Positions 25,048-33,776 are shown, counted from the first letter of the stretch. The stretch: 64,000 bases of DNA from Fidelibacterota bacterium (GCA_004124295.1 SCKI01000006.1:62001-126000); one strand, 5' to 3'. The notes: generated by a model from the letters alone, not told the origin. A program made the numbers and translations.

Positions 25048-27048
25048 TTAATCGCCTCCAGGAAGATTTAATCTGGCATAGAACCCCTTAATGTGTGGAT
25101 CGGCATGGAGCAGCTCCAGCTCTGGATAAATGGTGATCCACGCCACGAAAGCGTGGTGAGGGTCATACTCCAGCCGTTGGGAAGCTGCCTCCATATTGCC
25201 TAAGGCCCCGTTGAGGATAGCCAGGCCATACGCCTGCCAGGAGGAAGGGGGCTGAGCCTCCATTGCTGCTAGCACACCGGTTGCCTTGTCCCGCATGCCA
25301 GCCCTCACATAGGTGACGCCCAGGGCATATCCCCACCAGGGCGCGACAGCGACCATATCTTCATGCGCCTTAATCGCTTTGTCGTAATCCCCCATGTCCG
25401 CATATGTATTCCCCATAATTAACATGGGGACACCGAATTTCGGGTTTAGATCGAGCCCAGCCCTGGCCTGTGCTATGGCCTTTTCATACTGCCCGTTGTA
25501 CCGGTACAGGGCGCCAAGCCAGGCCGTGTACAAAGGTAGAAACGGGTCGAGCTCCTTCGCCCTGATATGTTCAACTATGCCCTCATCCAGGCGACCCATG
25601 AGCACGAGATACCAGGCATAGTGGTAATGAGACCCGGCCAAATTATCGTTGATCTGGAAGGCGCGTTGAAAGGATGCTTCCGCCCCCTCCCAGTCCCACT
25701 CATAGTAGAGCTTGACGAGTGCGAGCGCGGCATGCGCCTCGGCCATGGTCGAATCGAGCTTCAGCGCCCGGTCAACTGCTGCCCTGGCCTTCGACCGGAT
25801 CCCCGGGGGCGGCGCGGGACCGTGGCCCATGTTGATATACCCCTCCGCGAGTCCCGTATAGGCCAACGGGTCGGCAGGGTTTAATTCAACGGCCTCAAGG
25901 AGATAGGCCATCCCCTCTTCAAATTTTCCCGGATCTTCCTTGCTCAGATTGTACATGCCCTTCAGGTAGGCCTCGTAGGTCTCACGGTTAACCTTTCTAA
26001 CCGTGGATAGCCGGGCCTCTTCCTGCTGGGTCAGCGAGATATTTAATTCCCCGGCGATGGCCCGCACGATGTCCTTGTACATTGTCAGCACATCGGCGAT
26101 ATCCCGTTCAAACGCCTGACCCCAGAGGGTGCTTTCATCCGGGCGCGCCTGGATCAAATTGACCTGGAGGTGCATGTTCTCCCCCATGCCGAGCACCGAT
26201 GCCTCCACCACTGCATCGACGTCGAGCTCAGTGGCAATCTCGAGCAGAGATTTGTCGCTGTCCTGGTACTGCATGGCCGACCGGCGCGAAATCACCCGCA
26301 AGGCGCCGAGCTGGGACAGCTCCCGGAGCAGTCCATCATACATGCCTGCGACCATGTATTCCATTTGCGGATTACCTGATTGATTCTCAAATGGTAATAT
26401 CGCTATAGAATTTATACCGCTGCCACCGGGTGGGAAAATTAAGAACCAGGCGACGATTGCCGCAGCCAAACCGGCGCCGTATTTTTTCCAGGGGACAGGC
26501 TCCCGCTCAAGTTTTGCCGACACATCCGCCAGCCGGGTCTCCGGGAGGCCATGCGAAGTGATGCTGTAAACCTTGACCTCCTGCTGGACCCCTTTGAGTT
26601 TGGGCTGACCGATATAGGTTGCGGAGAACTCCGGGTCGCCTGAAATATCGCGGTAGACCTTGTCTGAAACCGCGATCCCGCCGACTGCCGCAAACGCCTC
26701 GATCCTGGAGGCAATGTTTACATCGTCCCCAAACACATCGCCGTCTTGCTCAATAATGTCGCCCTGGTGGATGCCGATACGGAGGTTGAGATTATCAATT
26801 TCCCGCACTGCCTCTTGAATGCGTATGGCGCAGTCAAGCGCGCGGTGGGAACTGGAAAAACTGATCAGCAGGCCGTCGCCCATTTCCTTGAGCCAACGGC
26901 CTCCAGACTCTTCTACAATGGGCTTGAGAAGCTCGCGCTGTGTGTTGAGCAGGGCCAATGCTCCTGGCTCATCCTTTGCCGACAAGGCAGTGAAATCGGC
27001 AATGTCCGTAAACATAATCGCGGCGAGTTTGTGCTTCGATTCAGTCAT
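25048..27048 (-). CDS. Class III cyclase - FlgO/TolB-like - TPR protein
   Basis: The protein has 666 residues in three parts. The cyclase catalytic domain (about 1-165) has AAIMFTDIADFTALSAKDEP, EMGDGLLISFSS and LRIGIHQGDI. One membrane helix follows (AAAIVAWFLIFPPG), then a FlgO/TolB-like domain (SIAILPFENQSGNPQMEYMV; RRSAMQYQDSD; VVEASVLGMGENMHL). TPR repeats run from about residue 360. The likely job is nucleotide signalling tuned by an extracytoplasmic ligand-sensing part. Its start codon overlaps the end of a short upstream ORF that copies the N-terminus of the TPR family. Confidence 0.9.
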   Translation of the reverse strand: MTESKHKLAAIMFTDIADFTALSAKDEPGALALLNTQRELLKPIVEESGGRWLKEMGDGLLISFSSSHRALDCAIRIQEAVREIDNLNLRIGIHQGDIIEQDGDVFGDDVNIASRIEAFAAVGGIAVSDKVYRDISGDPEFSATYIGQPKLKGVQQEVKVYSITSHGLPETRLADVSAKLEREPVPWKKYGAGLAAAIVAWFLIFPPGGSGINSIAILPFENQSGNPQMEYMVAGMYDGLLRELSQLGALRVISRRSAMQYQDSDKSLLEIATELDVDAVVEASVLGMGENMHLQVNLIQARPDESTLWGQAFERDIADVLTMYKDIVRAIAGELNISLTQQEEARLSTVRKVNRETYEAYLKGMYNLSKEDPGKFEEGMAYLLEAVELNPADPLAYTGLAEGYINMGHGPAPPPGIRSKARAAVDRALKLDSTMAEAHAALALVKLYYEWDWEGAEASFQRAFQINDNLAGSHYHYAWYLVLMGRLDEGIVEHIRAKELDPFLPLYTAWLGALYRYNGQYEKAIAQARAGLDLNPKFGVPMLIMGNTYADMGDYDKAIKAHEDMVAVAPWWGYALGVTYVRAGMRDKATGVLAAMEAQPPSSWQAYGLAILNGALGNMEAASQRLEYDPHHAFVAWITIYPELELLHADPHIKGFYARLNLPGGD

Positions 27049-27127
27049 GGTACGTCCTCTCGATACGGAGAACCCTCTTGTGGCGGGGTTCGGCGATGAA
27101 AGCGGATAGTCTGGGCTGTTGTTTCAT
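27041..27127 (-). pseudogene. Remnant 5' cassette of a TPR-family gene, possible leader ORF
   Basis: A 28-codon frame beginning MKQQPRLSAFIAEPRHKRVL matches the N-terminus of the 609-residue TPR protein, then diverges and stops 8 nt inside the cyclase gene (...YHD stop). It is preceded by the same conserved upstream element. It may be a dead remnant, or a leader peptide coupled to cyclase translation. Confidence 0.65.
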
Positions 27128-27160
27128 CGTGATGTTGTGGTGAACCGTGGGAATGTAAGG
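27128..27160 (-). promoter_or_regulatory. Conserved upstream element of TPR/cyclase genes, copy B
   Basis: On the minus strand it reads TTACATTCCCACGGTTCACC, then ACAACATCACG before the remnant ATG. It is the closest match to copies A and D. Confidence 0.6.
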
Positions 27161-27180
27161 GATAGGGGGCGGGATAGCAA

Positions 27181-27203
27181 AAGCTCTCCGTGAGAGAGGG
27201 CTT
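27181..27203 (-). terminator. Hairpin terminator-like repeat
   Basis: AAGCCCTCTCTCACGGAGAG, then CTTTTGCT on the minus strand, makes a stem followed by a T-rich tail, downstream of the 27388 gene's stop. A sister copy is at 29484-29506. Confidence 0.55.
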
Positions 27204-27387
27204 GTGTGGGGCCGCTGTGTGACGCGCCAGTGCAACCCTCCGCGCGAGCCGAAGGGGTGGACGTGCCGCCCGCTCTCAGCGGTGGATGGCTGAGAATGGC
27301 TGGACTGGAACTGAGTTGGCCCGGCAGGGCTCGCCGGAGGCGCTGCGGGGGCTGCACCGGGCAAGGGGTGGGTGAGCCCCCTGGGGC

Positions 27388-29430
27388 TCAGGGCTCCAGG
27401 CCCATTTTATTCAGCAATGCGATGTACCGGGAGTCCTCATGCAAGGAGTCAAAGGACCTATTCATCTTAATTGAATGAAGTTCACTATCCCGCTCCACAT
27501 AGGCCTTTTCCAGCCATTCGAAGGCCCCATCCCGGTCTCCCAGCGCTAAGGTGAGCTCTGCAATTCCAACCAGCGAAACATACTGGACTTCGGATTCTTC
27601 ATGTATTCGGTCAAGTACCCTCCGCGCCGCATCAATTTGACCTGACTTCACGTAAATGTTGCCAAAGACGACGCCTTCCTTCTCGGGGGTCCCAGCCAGT
27701 CTCGCCGCTATGCGGTATTCCGCCAAGGCTTTTTCATACTCTCCTTTTGCCCCGTAAATATGGCCGAGATACCTGTGCGCAGGGTAGAAGTCCGGATCCA
27801 ACTCAAGGGTTTTCAGGCACACTTCAACGGCCTTGTCATATTGGTGTAATACATAGTAAGTATAGCCCACGTTAACGGCGTTAATGAGGGCCAGGGGATC
27901 AAGTTCCTGAGCTTTTATCATGTGGAAAAGGGCCTCATCAAGACGGCCAACATCCCTTAAATATTCGGAATACCAGCGGTGGGCTGTCGCATAGTTCGGG
28001 TTGAGGCTGAGCGCCCGCTTGTATCCCTCTTCAGCCCCATTCCAGTCCCATTCAAACCGCTGCTTAATCGCCGCGAGGGCGCAATGGGCCTCGGCCAGAT
28101 CCTCATCTATCGCCAGGGCCGCTTCGGCAGCCCGCTTTGCTTTGGGGTAGGCTTCGGTGGCTTTTAGATTTTCCCAGTTCCCGAGGGTGATGTAAGCGTT
28201 GGCTATGCCCGTGTGCGCCAGGGCATAGTCTGGCTCCCGGGCCAGCGCCTGCTGAAAATATTGGATAGCCGTCACCATGTCAGCATTCGTTCGCTTGTTC
28301 CAGAAATGGCGGCCTTTGAGATAGGCCTCGTAGGCTTTCGGGTCGATCTGCTTTTTCCCGGTCAGCCGGATTTCTTCCTGGGGGGTCAGCTCCACTTCGA
28401 TCTCCCTGGCGATGGCCCGGGCGATATCAGCCTGCAGGGTCAGAATGTCCCGCAGGTCCCGTTCATAGTCCTCCACCCACAGGTGTTTATCGGAGGCGCC
28501 GTGAATGAGCTGGGCAGTGATGCGCACCCGATCTCCGGCCCGGAGCACCGACCCCTCCACGATGGCATCGACCCCCAGCTCCCTGGCGATCTGCGGCACC
28601 CCCTTGTTGGAGTTCTTGTAACGCATAGTCGATGTCCGGGAGATCACTTTCAGTGCGCCGATGCGGGCCAGATTGCTGATGATGGCTTCGTGCATGCCGT
28701 CCACGAAATAGTCCTGGTCAGGATCGCCCATCAAGTTGTCCAGGGGCAACACGGCGATGGAGGTAATCTCACCCGGTTTTCCGACTGGCTCGTCCCGGAT
28801 CGCCAGCCACCATACAACCGCCACGAGTAACAGGGCCGCCGCGCCGGCGCCGATCCAGCGCAACTTGCCCGGCTTCCACAGCACAAGCTTTGAGGGTGCT
28901 TTGGCTGCATCCCAGGGCAGGATGATGCGGTAGACCGTTACGGGCTTCTCAATATTCTTGAGTTTCCGCTCACCCAACTTTTCCAGGGGAGTGTCAATCT
29001 TGTTGCGTACCTGCTCAGCCACCGCTTCGGTTACGCAGATGCCCCCCGGTTCCGCCAACGGTTCAATCCGGGATGCGATGTTCACCCCGTCGCCGAGAAC
29101 ATCATCGCCATCAAGGACGATATCGCCTATATGGAGACCGATACGCAGCATGATGTGGCGCTCGGCCGGGGCCGATGCATTGTGCTCCACCAGCATCTTT
29201 TGAATGGCGATTGCGCAACGGGTCGCCTCCACAGCGCTGGCAAACTCCACCAGGAAAGCGTCGCCGATAGTCTTGATCTCGGTTCCGTTGTGCGGGGCGA
29301 ACAGGGCCCGCAGCAGCTGGCGGTGTTCTGCCAGCAGCTCCAGGGCCAGGGCCTCGTTTTTCTGTGAAAGGGCGCTGTACCCCACCAGGTCAGTGAACAT
29401 GATGGCGGCGAGTTTGCGCTTAGGTGTCAT
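27388..29430 (-). CDS. Class III cyclase - FlgO/TolB-like - TPR protein
   Basis: The 680-residue paralogue of the gene at 25048 starts MTPKRKLAAIMFTDLVGYSA, with a complete cyclase domain (ENVIKTIGDAF-like EIKTIGDAFLVEFASA; LRIGLHIGDIVLDGDDVLGD). A membrane helix (IGAGAAALLLVAVVWWLAIR) precedes the FlgO/TolB-like part (SIAVLPLDNLMGDPDQDYFV; VEGSVLRAGDRVRITAQLI). TPR repeats run from about residue 345. It contains the D...D metal pair needed for activity. It is preceded by a looser copy of the family upstream element and by a terminator hairpin. The extracytoplasmic signal is unknown. Confidence 0.92.
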   Translation of the reverse strand: MTPKRKLAAIMFTDLVGYSALSQKNEALALELLAEHRQLLRALFAPHNGTEIKTIGDAFLVEFASAVEATRCAIAIQKMLVEHNASAPAERHIMLRIGLHIGDIVLDGDDVLGDGVNIASRIEPLAEPGGICVTEAVAEQVRNKIDTPLEKLGERKLKNIEKPVTVYRIILPWDAAKAPSKLVLWKPGKLRWIGAGAAALLLVAVVWWLAIRDEPVGKPGEITSIAVLPLDNLMGDPDQDYFVDGMHEAIISNLARIGALKVISRTSTMRYKNSNKGVPQIARELGVDAIVEGSVLRAGDRVRITAQLIHGASDKHLWVEDYERDLRDILTLQADIARAIAREIEVELTPQEEIRLTGKKQIDPKAYEAYLKGRHFWNKRTNADMVTAIQYFQQALAREPDYALAHTGIANAYITLGNWENLKATEAYPKAKRAAEAALAIDEDLAEAHCALAAIKQRFEWDWNGAEEGYKRALSLNPNYATAHRWYSEYLRDVGRLDEALFHMIKAQELDPLALINAVNVGYTYYVLHQYDKAVEVCLKTLELDPDFYPAHRYLGHIYGAKGEYEKALAEYRIAARLAGTPEKEGVVFGNIYVKSGQIDAARRVLDRIHEESEVQYVSLVGIAELTLALGDRDGAFEWLEKAYVERDSELHSIKMNRSFDSLHEDSRYIALLNKMGLEP

Positions 29431-29462
29431 GGTGGGGGTTCAACGGACCGAGGGAATGTAAG
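29431..29462 (-). promoter_or_regulatory. Conserved upstream element of TPR/cyclase genes, copy C
   Basis: The minus strand reads CCTTACATTCCCTCGGTCCG before the ATG of the 680-residue cyclase, a diverged version of copies A, B and D. Confidence 0.5.
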
Positions 29463-29483
29463 GGGGAATCGGCGGGATAGCAA

Positions 29484-29506
29484 AAGCCCTCCGTATGAGA
29501 GGGCTT
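29484..29506 (-). terminator. Terminator-like hairpin after tRNA-Asn
   Basis: AAGCCCTC-loop-GAGGGCTT followed on the minus strand by TTGCT; it lies about 80 bp after the tRNA and before the cyclase gene. Confidence 0.6.
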
Positions 29507-29574
29507 GGGTGGGGCCGCTTAGCGACACGCCACCGGAACGCTCGGGTCCCGACGTTCGCTGCACTCCTTCGGGA

Positions 29575-29590
29575 TAACAGCCACCCGCTC
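29575..29590. repeat. 16-nt partial duplicate of tRNA-Asn
   Basis: TAACAGCCACCCGCTC (29575-29590) exactly repeats 29624-29639 in the anticodon arm of the adjacent tRNA-Asn. It may be a remnant attachment site or a small slippage duplication. Confidence 0.7.
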
Positions 29591-29660
29591 CGGAGGAGGG
29601 ACTCGAACCCCCAACCTAGTGGTTAACAGCCACCCGCTCTACCAATTGAGCTACTCCGGA
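29588..29660 (-). tRNA. tRNA-Asn (anticodon GTT)
   Basis: The minus strand folds as a standard cloverleaf. The acceptor TCCGGAG pairs with CTCCGGA, the D arm contains AGCTCAATTGGTAGAGC, the anticodon loop is CTGTTAA and the T arm GGGGGTTCGAGTCCCTC. CCA is not encoded. A 16-nt part of the anticodon arm is repeated just after the 3' end. Confidence 0.96.
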
Positions 29661-29759
29661 CTAAAAAGCGCGGGAAATTACCTGTGGGCCGTTGGCGAAT
29701 CAAGCCCATGCCGCGTGTTACGGCCTTACCGCCGCCTAGCCTGCCGCCGGATTGCTCCC

Positions 29760-30407
29760 CTATAGCGCCTCGCCCCGGTTGATATCGAGGATCCGATCCC
29801 CGCCTTCGTAAGGAATCAATTCCACCGGCCCGGACCCGCTCAGGTTTTGCAGCTTGCGGATCAGCGCGCCCATATTGGTCACGGACTCCTCGATGATGGC
29901 CAGCCTCTCCCGGACCGCATCGGGCAGCTCCGCGGCGCATCCCGTGAGCAGGCTTACGTTGGCCAATACGATCTGCAGCGGCTGGGTCAGCTCGTGGGAC
30001 ACAGCGCCGACGGTTTCGGTGATGGCCTTCTGCCGGGCACGCTCCCGCAGGTCGGTAATATCCTTGAATGTATGCACCAAGGCGGCAATTTTGCCGTCCA
30101 AAAAAATCGGATGGGCTGTGGTGGCATAGGTCCGCTTGAAACGGCTGAATTCGGATTTCTCATGGATAGTGGAGACCAGCGCAACGGTGCAGGAGCAGTC
30201 CTCCTTCGCGATATCATGCCCGTGAACGATCCGGTAGTAGGGCACGCCGATTACTTCATCGTTTTCCAAGCCGTAGTTATGGCAAAACTCCCGGTTGACC
30301 AGCAGGATTCGGTACTCCGGGTCGATAATGATCACCATGTCCGGGATGGCATCGAGAACCTCCTGCAGCACATCCGGTTCTTTGAACAGCGAACTGTCCC
30401 GGTGCAT
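29760..30407 (-). CDS. PAS and histidine-kinase dimerisation domain protein lacking an ATPase domain
   Basis: The 215-residue protein has a PAS domain (about 15-130: LDAIPDMVIIIDPEYRILLV; AHPIFLDGKIAALVHTFKDI). A DHp helix with the phospho-histidine box follows (GAVSHELTQPLQIVLANVSL, about 145-165). It then ends after a second helix (IRKLQNLS) with no HATPase domain. Normal kinases would have about 150 more residues with N, G1 and G2 boxes. Either it is truncated or it works as a PAS sensor phosphorylated by another kinase. An unusual CSC (DIAKEDCSCTVALV) sits in the PAS domain and could bind a cofactor. Confidence 0.82.
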   Translation of the reverse strand: MHRDSSLFKEPDVLQEVLDAIPDMVIIIDPEYRILLVNREFCHNYGLENDEVIGVPYYRIVHGHDIAKEDCSCTVALVSTIHEKSEFSRFKRTYATTAHPIFLDGKIAALVHTFKDITDLRERARQKAITETVGAVSHELTQPLQIVLANVSLLTGCAAELPDAVRERLAIIEESVTNMGALIRKLQNLSGSGPVELIPYEGGDRILDINRGEAL

Positions 30408-30730
30408 CTCTATTAGGTATCCTCGGTCTTAAGGGTGGTTTGCCGATTGTCGCTACTCTACCGGCCAGCCGGTGGTGCAGCGACTTGGCTGAAATCAAAT
30501 TCAGCCGTCCTAAATTACGCCGCAAGGGTAGTGTTAGCCAGCGAGTTGGGGCCGGGGCCGGCCTCTCTGCCGGCCTGCCGGCCGATAGGCACCCCCCCCC
30601 CGAGGCACCCTAAGGCAGACCGCCCCAATCGCAGACATGTTGCCCTGGCCCTGGCTAGACTTAAATTGTCCGCCACCGGTTGGTCGCCGGGGTCGGCTTA
30701 GGAACCATCACGAAATTCAGGAGCCATCAA
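30408..30730. other. Intergenic region without recognised gene
   Basis: This 323-bp spacer between divergent genes contains a gccggcctctctgccggcct palindrome and a run of ten C at about 30592-30601. No ORF with a credible start and family match is seen. Confidence 0.5.
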
Positions 30731-31471
30731 GTGTCCCGTTCAAGCAGGCAGAAATTCATCCGTATCTGGCACCGCCGGTTGGGCCCCATTGTCGGCATTC
30801 AGCTGCTCCTCTGGTCCCTGGGCGGACTCTACTTCTCGTGGGTCCATCTGACTCTGGTGCGCAGCGAAACCGATATGGCCATCATCGATCCGCCCGATCT
30901 GAAGCAGGCCCGTTACACCGCCGACATCCAGTCGATCATCGCCAACAGCAGACTCACCCATCTCGAAGCGATCAGCTTGGCCAGCCTGTTGGGCGACCCG
31001 GTCTACCGGCTGGTGCAGGATGATGCCCATGCCGAACTCTACCATGCCGTCACCGGCGAACGGCTCAGCCCCATCAGCGAGGCCACTGCCATCGCCCTGG
31101 CCGAAGCCGATTTCGCCCCTGCCGTGCCGGTTCTCAATGCGCTGCTGGTGGAGGAGGTAAGCCCCGGCGAGGAATACCGTGGACCGTTGCCCGCCTGGCG
31201 GGTGAACTTCGATAACTGGAAGAAGTCGGCCTTGTATGTCAGCGCCAACGAGGGCTGGGTGGTCTCCCGGCGCAGCACCATCTGGCGGGCCTTTGATTTT
31301 CTGTGGATGCTCCACATCATGGATTATAAGGAGCGGGATAACTTCAACAATTGGCTCATTCGCATCGTCTCCCTGCTGGGAGTGGTAACGGTGTTCTCCG
31401 GCTATTACCTGTTTTATCTGACCAGCTCCATCGGCCGGCCCAGCCGCAAGAAGAGCCCCGCCCGGAGTTAG
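30731..31471 (+). CDS. PepSY-associated membrane protein
   Basis: The start GTG at 30731 follows a GGAGCC site 8 nt away; the longer frame is not supported. The 246-residue protein has an N-terminal helix in WHRRLGPIVGIQLLLWSLGG, a large extracytoplasmic part (about 40-190) with PepSY-like repeats, and a second helix pair near the C-terminus (FDFLWMLHIMDY; VSLLGVVTVFSGYYLFYLTS). This matches PepSY-TM proteins that often accompany iron reduction or siderophore systems. Its own partner is not visible here. Single-gene transcription unit. Confidence 0.8.
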   Translation: MSRSSRQKFIRIWHRRLGPIVGIQLLLWSLGGLYFSWVHLTLVRSETDMAIIDPPDLKQARYTADIQSIIANSRLTHLEAISLASLLGDPVYRLVQDDAHAELYHAVTGERLSPISEATAIALAEADFAPAVPVLNALLVEEVSPGEEYRGPLPAWRVNFDNWKKSALYVSANEGWVVSRRSTIWRAFDFLWMLHIMDYKERDNFNNWLIRIVSLLGVVTVFSGYYLFYLTSSIGRPSRKKSPARS

Positions 31472-31485
31472 CGGGTCCGCTCGAT

Positions 31486-31776
31486 TTAATCCGCCGTCCG
31501 CCAGCGGCGGTATAAGGTGCGGCCGGTGATGGCATAGATCACGTAGAGCGTCAGGGCTCCCCAGAACATGGCATTCTCCAGCAGGGCTGCCGGCTCATTC
31601 CCGATGCTGGCAATGGCCCCGGCCAGGGCGATGTTACAGATACTGTAGCCGATGTTGGCCCGGCTGCCATAGCCGAAGCCGGCAAAGAAGCGCACCTTCA
31701 TCAGCCCGAGAACCAGGTGGGCAATGGCGTTGGCCATGAAAAAACCTACCAGGAAATCTACACTACTGAATCGCAT
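31486..31776 (-). CDS. Small membrane protein, unknown function
   Basis: The 96-residue protein has three or four predicted helices: FLVGFFMANAIAHLVLGLM, ICNIALAGAIASIG and MFWGALTLYVIYAITG. No catalytic motif is visible. It starts about 15 bp after the stop of the winged-helix regulator gene and probably belongs to the same transcription unit. A family name could not be assigned. Confidence 0.7.
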   Translation of the reverse strand: MRFSSVDFLVGFFMANAIAHLVLGLMKVRFFAGFGYGSRANIGYSICNIALAGAIASIGNEPAALLENAMFWGALTLYVIYAITGRTLYRRWRTAD

Positions 31777-31792
31777 CGGTTGATCCTCTCAA

Positions 31793-32122
31793 TTAGTCGG
31801 GAATGTCGCTGAGCATTTTCTGCAGTTGGCTGCGGTACTCATTGAATGCCGACCGGCCCAGCTCGGTAAGGCGCAGCCTCGTACGGGGTTTCTTGCCCAC
31901 GAAGGACTTCTCCACCGCCACGTAGCCGGCCTTTTCCAGCTTGGTCAGGTGCGCTGAAAGATTCCCCCAGGTGAGTCCCGTATGGTGGATCAGGAACACG
32001 AAGTCGGCTTCGCTGACCACATACAAATGGGCCATGACCATCATCCGCGCCGGTTCGTGAATCAATTTGTCAATCTCGAGATGCTCCATCCCTGCGGTGC
32101 TGCTGCCGCGCCCTGGCGTCAT
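31793..32122 (-). CDS. Winged-helix transcriptional regulator (HTH_34-like)
   Basis: The 109-residue protein reads LIHEPARMMVMAHLYVVSEA, HHTGLTWGNLSAHLTKLEKA and GYVAVEKSFVGKKPRTRLRL, ending LGRSAFNEYRSQL. This is the single winged-helix domain of the small ArsR/PadR-like group, often paired with a membrane protein. Its start overlaps the stop of the upstream membrane gene (32119-32122, ATGA). An inverted repeat before that gene is the likely operator. Confidence 0.85.
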   Translation of the reverse strand: MTPGRGSSTAGMEHLEIDKLIHEPARMMVMAHLYVVSEADFVFLIHHTGLTWGNLSAHLTKLEKAGYVAVEKSFVGKKPRTRLRLTELGRSAFNEYRSQLQKMLSDIPD

Positions 32123-32751
32123 GCTTCCTCCTCCGGCACCGGGGTAGCGCGCAGGAACCTGACAAAGGCCATCTCGCCCATGACCAATATGATCAGTGCC
32201 GGCACACCAAAGGCGACCAATGAGGCCGCGACAGGAGAGTAGAGGGTCTCCAGAAAGCGCAGCAGGGGAACGGTGGCGGCATACAGGACGCCGATAAAAT
32301 AAAGGCGGCGATACTCAAAGAGGTAGGCAGACAGCCCGAACGTAATCAGCGCCGCAACGGCCCACAACGCGGGCATAGCCTGCTGAAGGTAAATGGACAG
32401 GCCGGTAGATTTCTCCATGCCCACCCAGAGCGCCGCCCCTAGAAGCACCGCCAGAGCCGAGATAATCTCCACCTTGCCCAGTTTGGCCCTCCGCTTGGCA
32501 TTGAATTTCACATGACCGATGCGGGGCAACGTAAACAGCCTTTTCCCCGCCCCTACCACCAATATAGCGGCGAGCTCCAGACCGACGAATATGGACATGC
32601 GTACCGATTCGGCGACTGGAAAGTGGACCAGTGTTTTCTCCGCGGTGAGCGCCAGCAGGAACAGCCCCAGGGCCATATCCCACAAGCCATCGTCAAAAGT
32701 AGCCCGCCAGGCTCGCCGTTCCAGCGCGATCAGATCCAGTGTTTGTTCCAT
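32119..32751 (-). CDS. Multi-pass membrane protein paired with winged-helix regulator
   Basis: Start ATG 32751 after gagaggt; 210 residues. About six helices are visible, among them MALGLFLLALTAEKT, FVGLELAAILVVGAG, IISALAVLLGAALWVG, ALWAVAALITFGLSAYLF and ALIILVMGEMAFVRFL. No transporter signature can be named. The stop is coupled to the regulator start downstream. Such membrane-protein/winged-helix pairs are common but mostly uncharacterised. Confidence 0.78.
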   Translation of the reverse strand: MEQTLDLIALERRAWRATFDDGLWDMALGLFLLALTAEKTLVHFPVAESVRMSIFVGLELAAILVVGAGKRLFTLPRIGHVKFNAKRRAKLGKVEIISALAVLLGAALWVGMEKSTGLSIYLQQAMPALWAVAALITFGLSAYLFEYRRLYFIGVLYAATVPLLRFLETLYSPVAASLVAFGVPALIILVMGEMAFVRFLRATPVPEEEA

Positions 32752-32792
32752 GATACCTCTCAATTATTGCAATGATAATTATTACACTAAGT

Positions 32793-32809
32793 ACTTTGCA
32801 ATACAAAGT
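32793..32809 (-). promoter_or_regulatory. Inverted repeat upstream of the membrane/regulator operon
   Basis: ACTTTG-CAATA-CAAAGT is a perfect 6-bp inverted repeat in an AT-rich promoter region, 42 bp before the operon start; a candidate site for the winged-helix protein. Confidence 0.5.
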
Positions 32810-32870
32810 TATGCTGAGCGGTTGGCGTAAACCAAGCTTTTCTCACCCGCCTATACCGGCAGGCTGCGGG

Positions 32871-33590
32871 CTATTCCGGCTTGCGGCCGTGGATCAGGAT
32901 GGCGGTGGCCAGGAACGGCAGGTGGGTGGTGTCGCCCCGGAAGATGAGTCCCTGTAGCAGCCGTTTCAGCAGACCGTTACCCAGCACATCCAGGGGGGCG
33001 GTGATGTACCGGCGGGCGCCGATCGCCAGCCCGTGGCGCTCCAGCAGGCGCGTGATACGCCGGCGGGTGTAGATGCGGGCCCGGGCCCAACGCCGGTGCA
33101 GGGGGGCCGGTAGCCATGAAAAAAACGGCACCCGGTTCCAGGGCAGGAGGGGCAGGTTGGCGCCGTGGGTCTCGAATAGCCACCACTTGTTGGGCACCGA
33201 TATCAGCAGTTCGCCACCGGGCCTGAGCACCCGCAGCAGTTCGGCCAGCGCGGCCCCCTCGTCCGGCACATGCTCCAGCACATCGTAGCTCATCACCAGG
33301 TCGAATTCGCCGGCGCTGAACGGCAAGGTCCCGCCGCCGTAATGCAGAGCGTTGACGCCGGTGATGCCGTTGGCGGCCAGGTAGCTCTGGAATTCCGCGA
33401 TGCGGGAGGCCGACACGTCCACGGCAGTGATGCGGCAGCCCGGTTCGACGAAGGCCACCGTCTGGGCGCCGTTGCCGCAGCCGAAATCGAGGATGTTCCG
33501 GCCCGAGAAATCGGCCAGAGCAGTGGCCAACCGGTGGCGGCGCTGGATGATCTCCTGGCCGAATTCGGCCGGCTCACCCGGTGCTACCAT
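32871..33590 (-). CDS. Class I SAM-dependent methyltransferase
   Basis: The start ATG at 33590 follows gggagggcagc; the preceding 59 codons of the open frame are spurious. The 239-residue protein has motif I NILDFGCGNGAQTVAF, the acidic AVDVSASRI, and post-motif regions FDLVMSYDVLEHVPDE and LRVLRPGGELLISVPN. This is the methyltransf_11/25 type seen in lipid, quinone or sugar methylation. The C-terminal part (WLPAPLHRRWARARIYTRRR) is basic and hydrophobic and may touch membrane or glycan substrates. The substrate is unknown. Confidence 0.85.
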   Translation of the reverse strand: MVAPGEPAEFGQEIIQRRHRLATALADFSGRNILDFGCGNGAQTVAFVEPGCRITAVDVSASRIAEFQSYLAANGITGVNALHYGGGTLPFSAGEFDLVMSYDVLEHVPDEGAALAELLRVLRPGGELLISVPNKWWLFETHGANLPLLPWNRVPFFSWLPAPLHRRWARARIYTRRRITRLLERHGLAIGARRYITAPLDVLGNGLLKRLLQGLIFRGDTTHLPFLATAILIHGRKPE

Positions 33591-33746
33591 GCTGCCCTCC
33601 CAGCGTCGAGAGGGGGGATGCCGCTTGGGTGACCGCTGCACATGGATCAAAATAGCCTGCCGTGCGCCGCACTGTAAAGGGTTACCGCCCATCCCCTGGC
33701 CGGGGCAACAGGGCCGCCGGTTTTTGCTACTCCCCCGACGCACCCG

Positions 33747-33776
33747 TACATTCCGCCGGTTCACCACAGCAACACG
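33747..33776 (+). promoter_or_regulatory. Conserved upstream element of TPR/cyclase genes, copy D
   Basis: TACATTCCGCCGGTTCACCA, then CAGCAACACG, stands directly before the remnant ATG at 33777, on the plus strand this time. Confidence 0.6.

Noticed and set aside
32871-33767. Longer start of the methyltransferase at 33767
   Set aside because: The first 59 codons cover the upstream element of another family and show no similarity; the ATG at 33590 has a good ribosome site.
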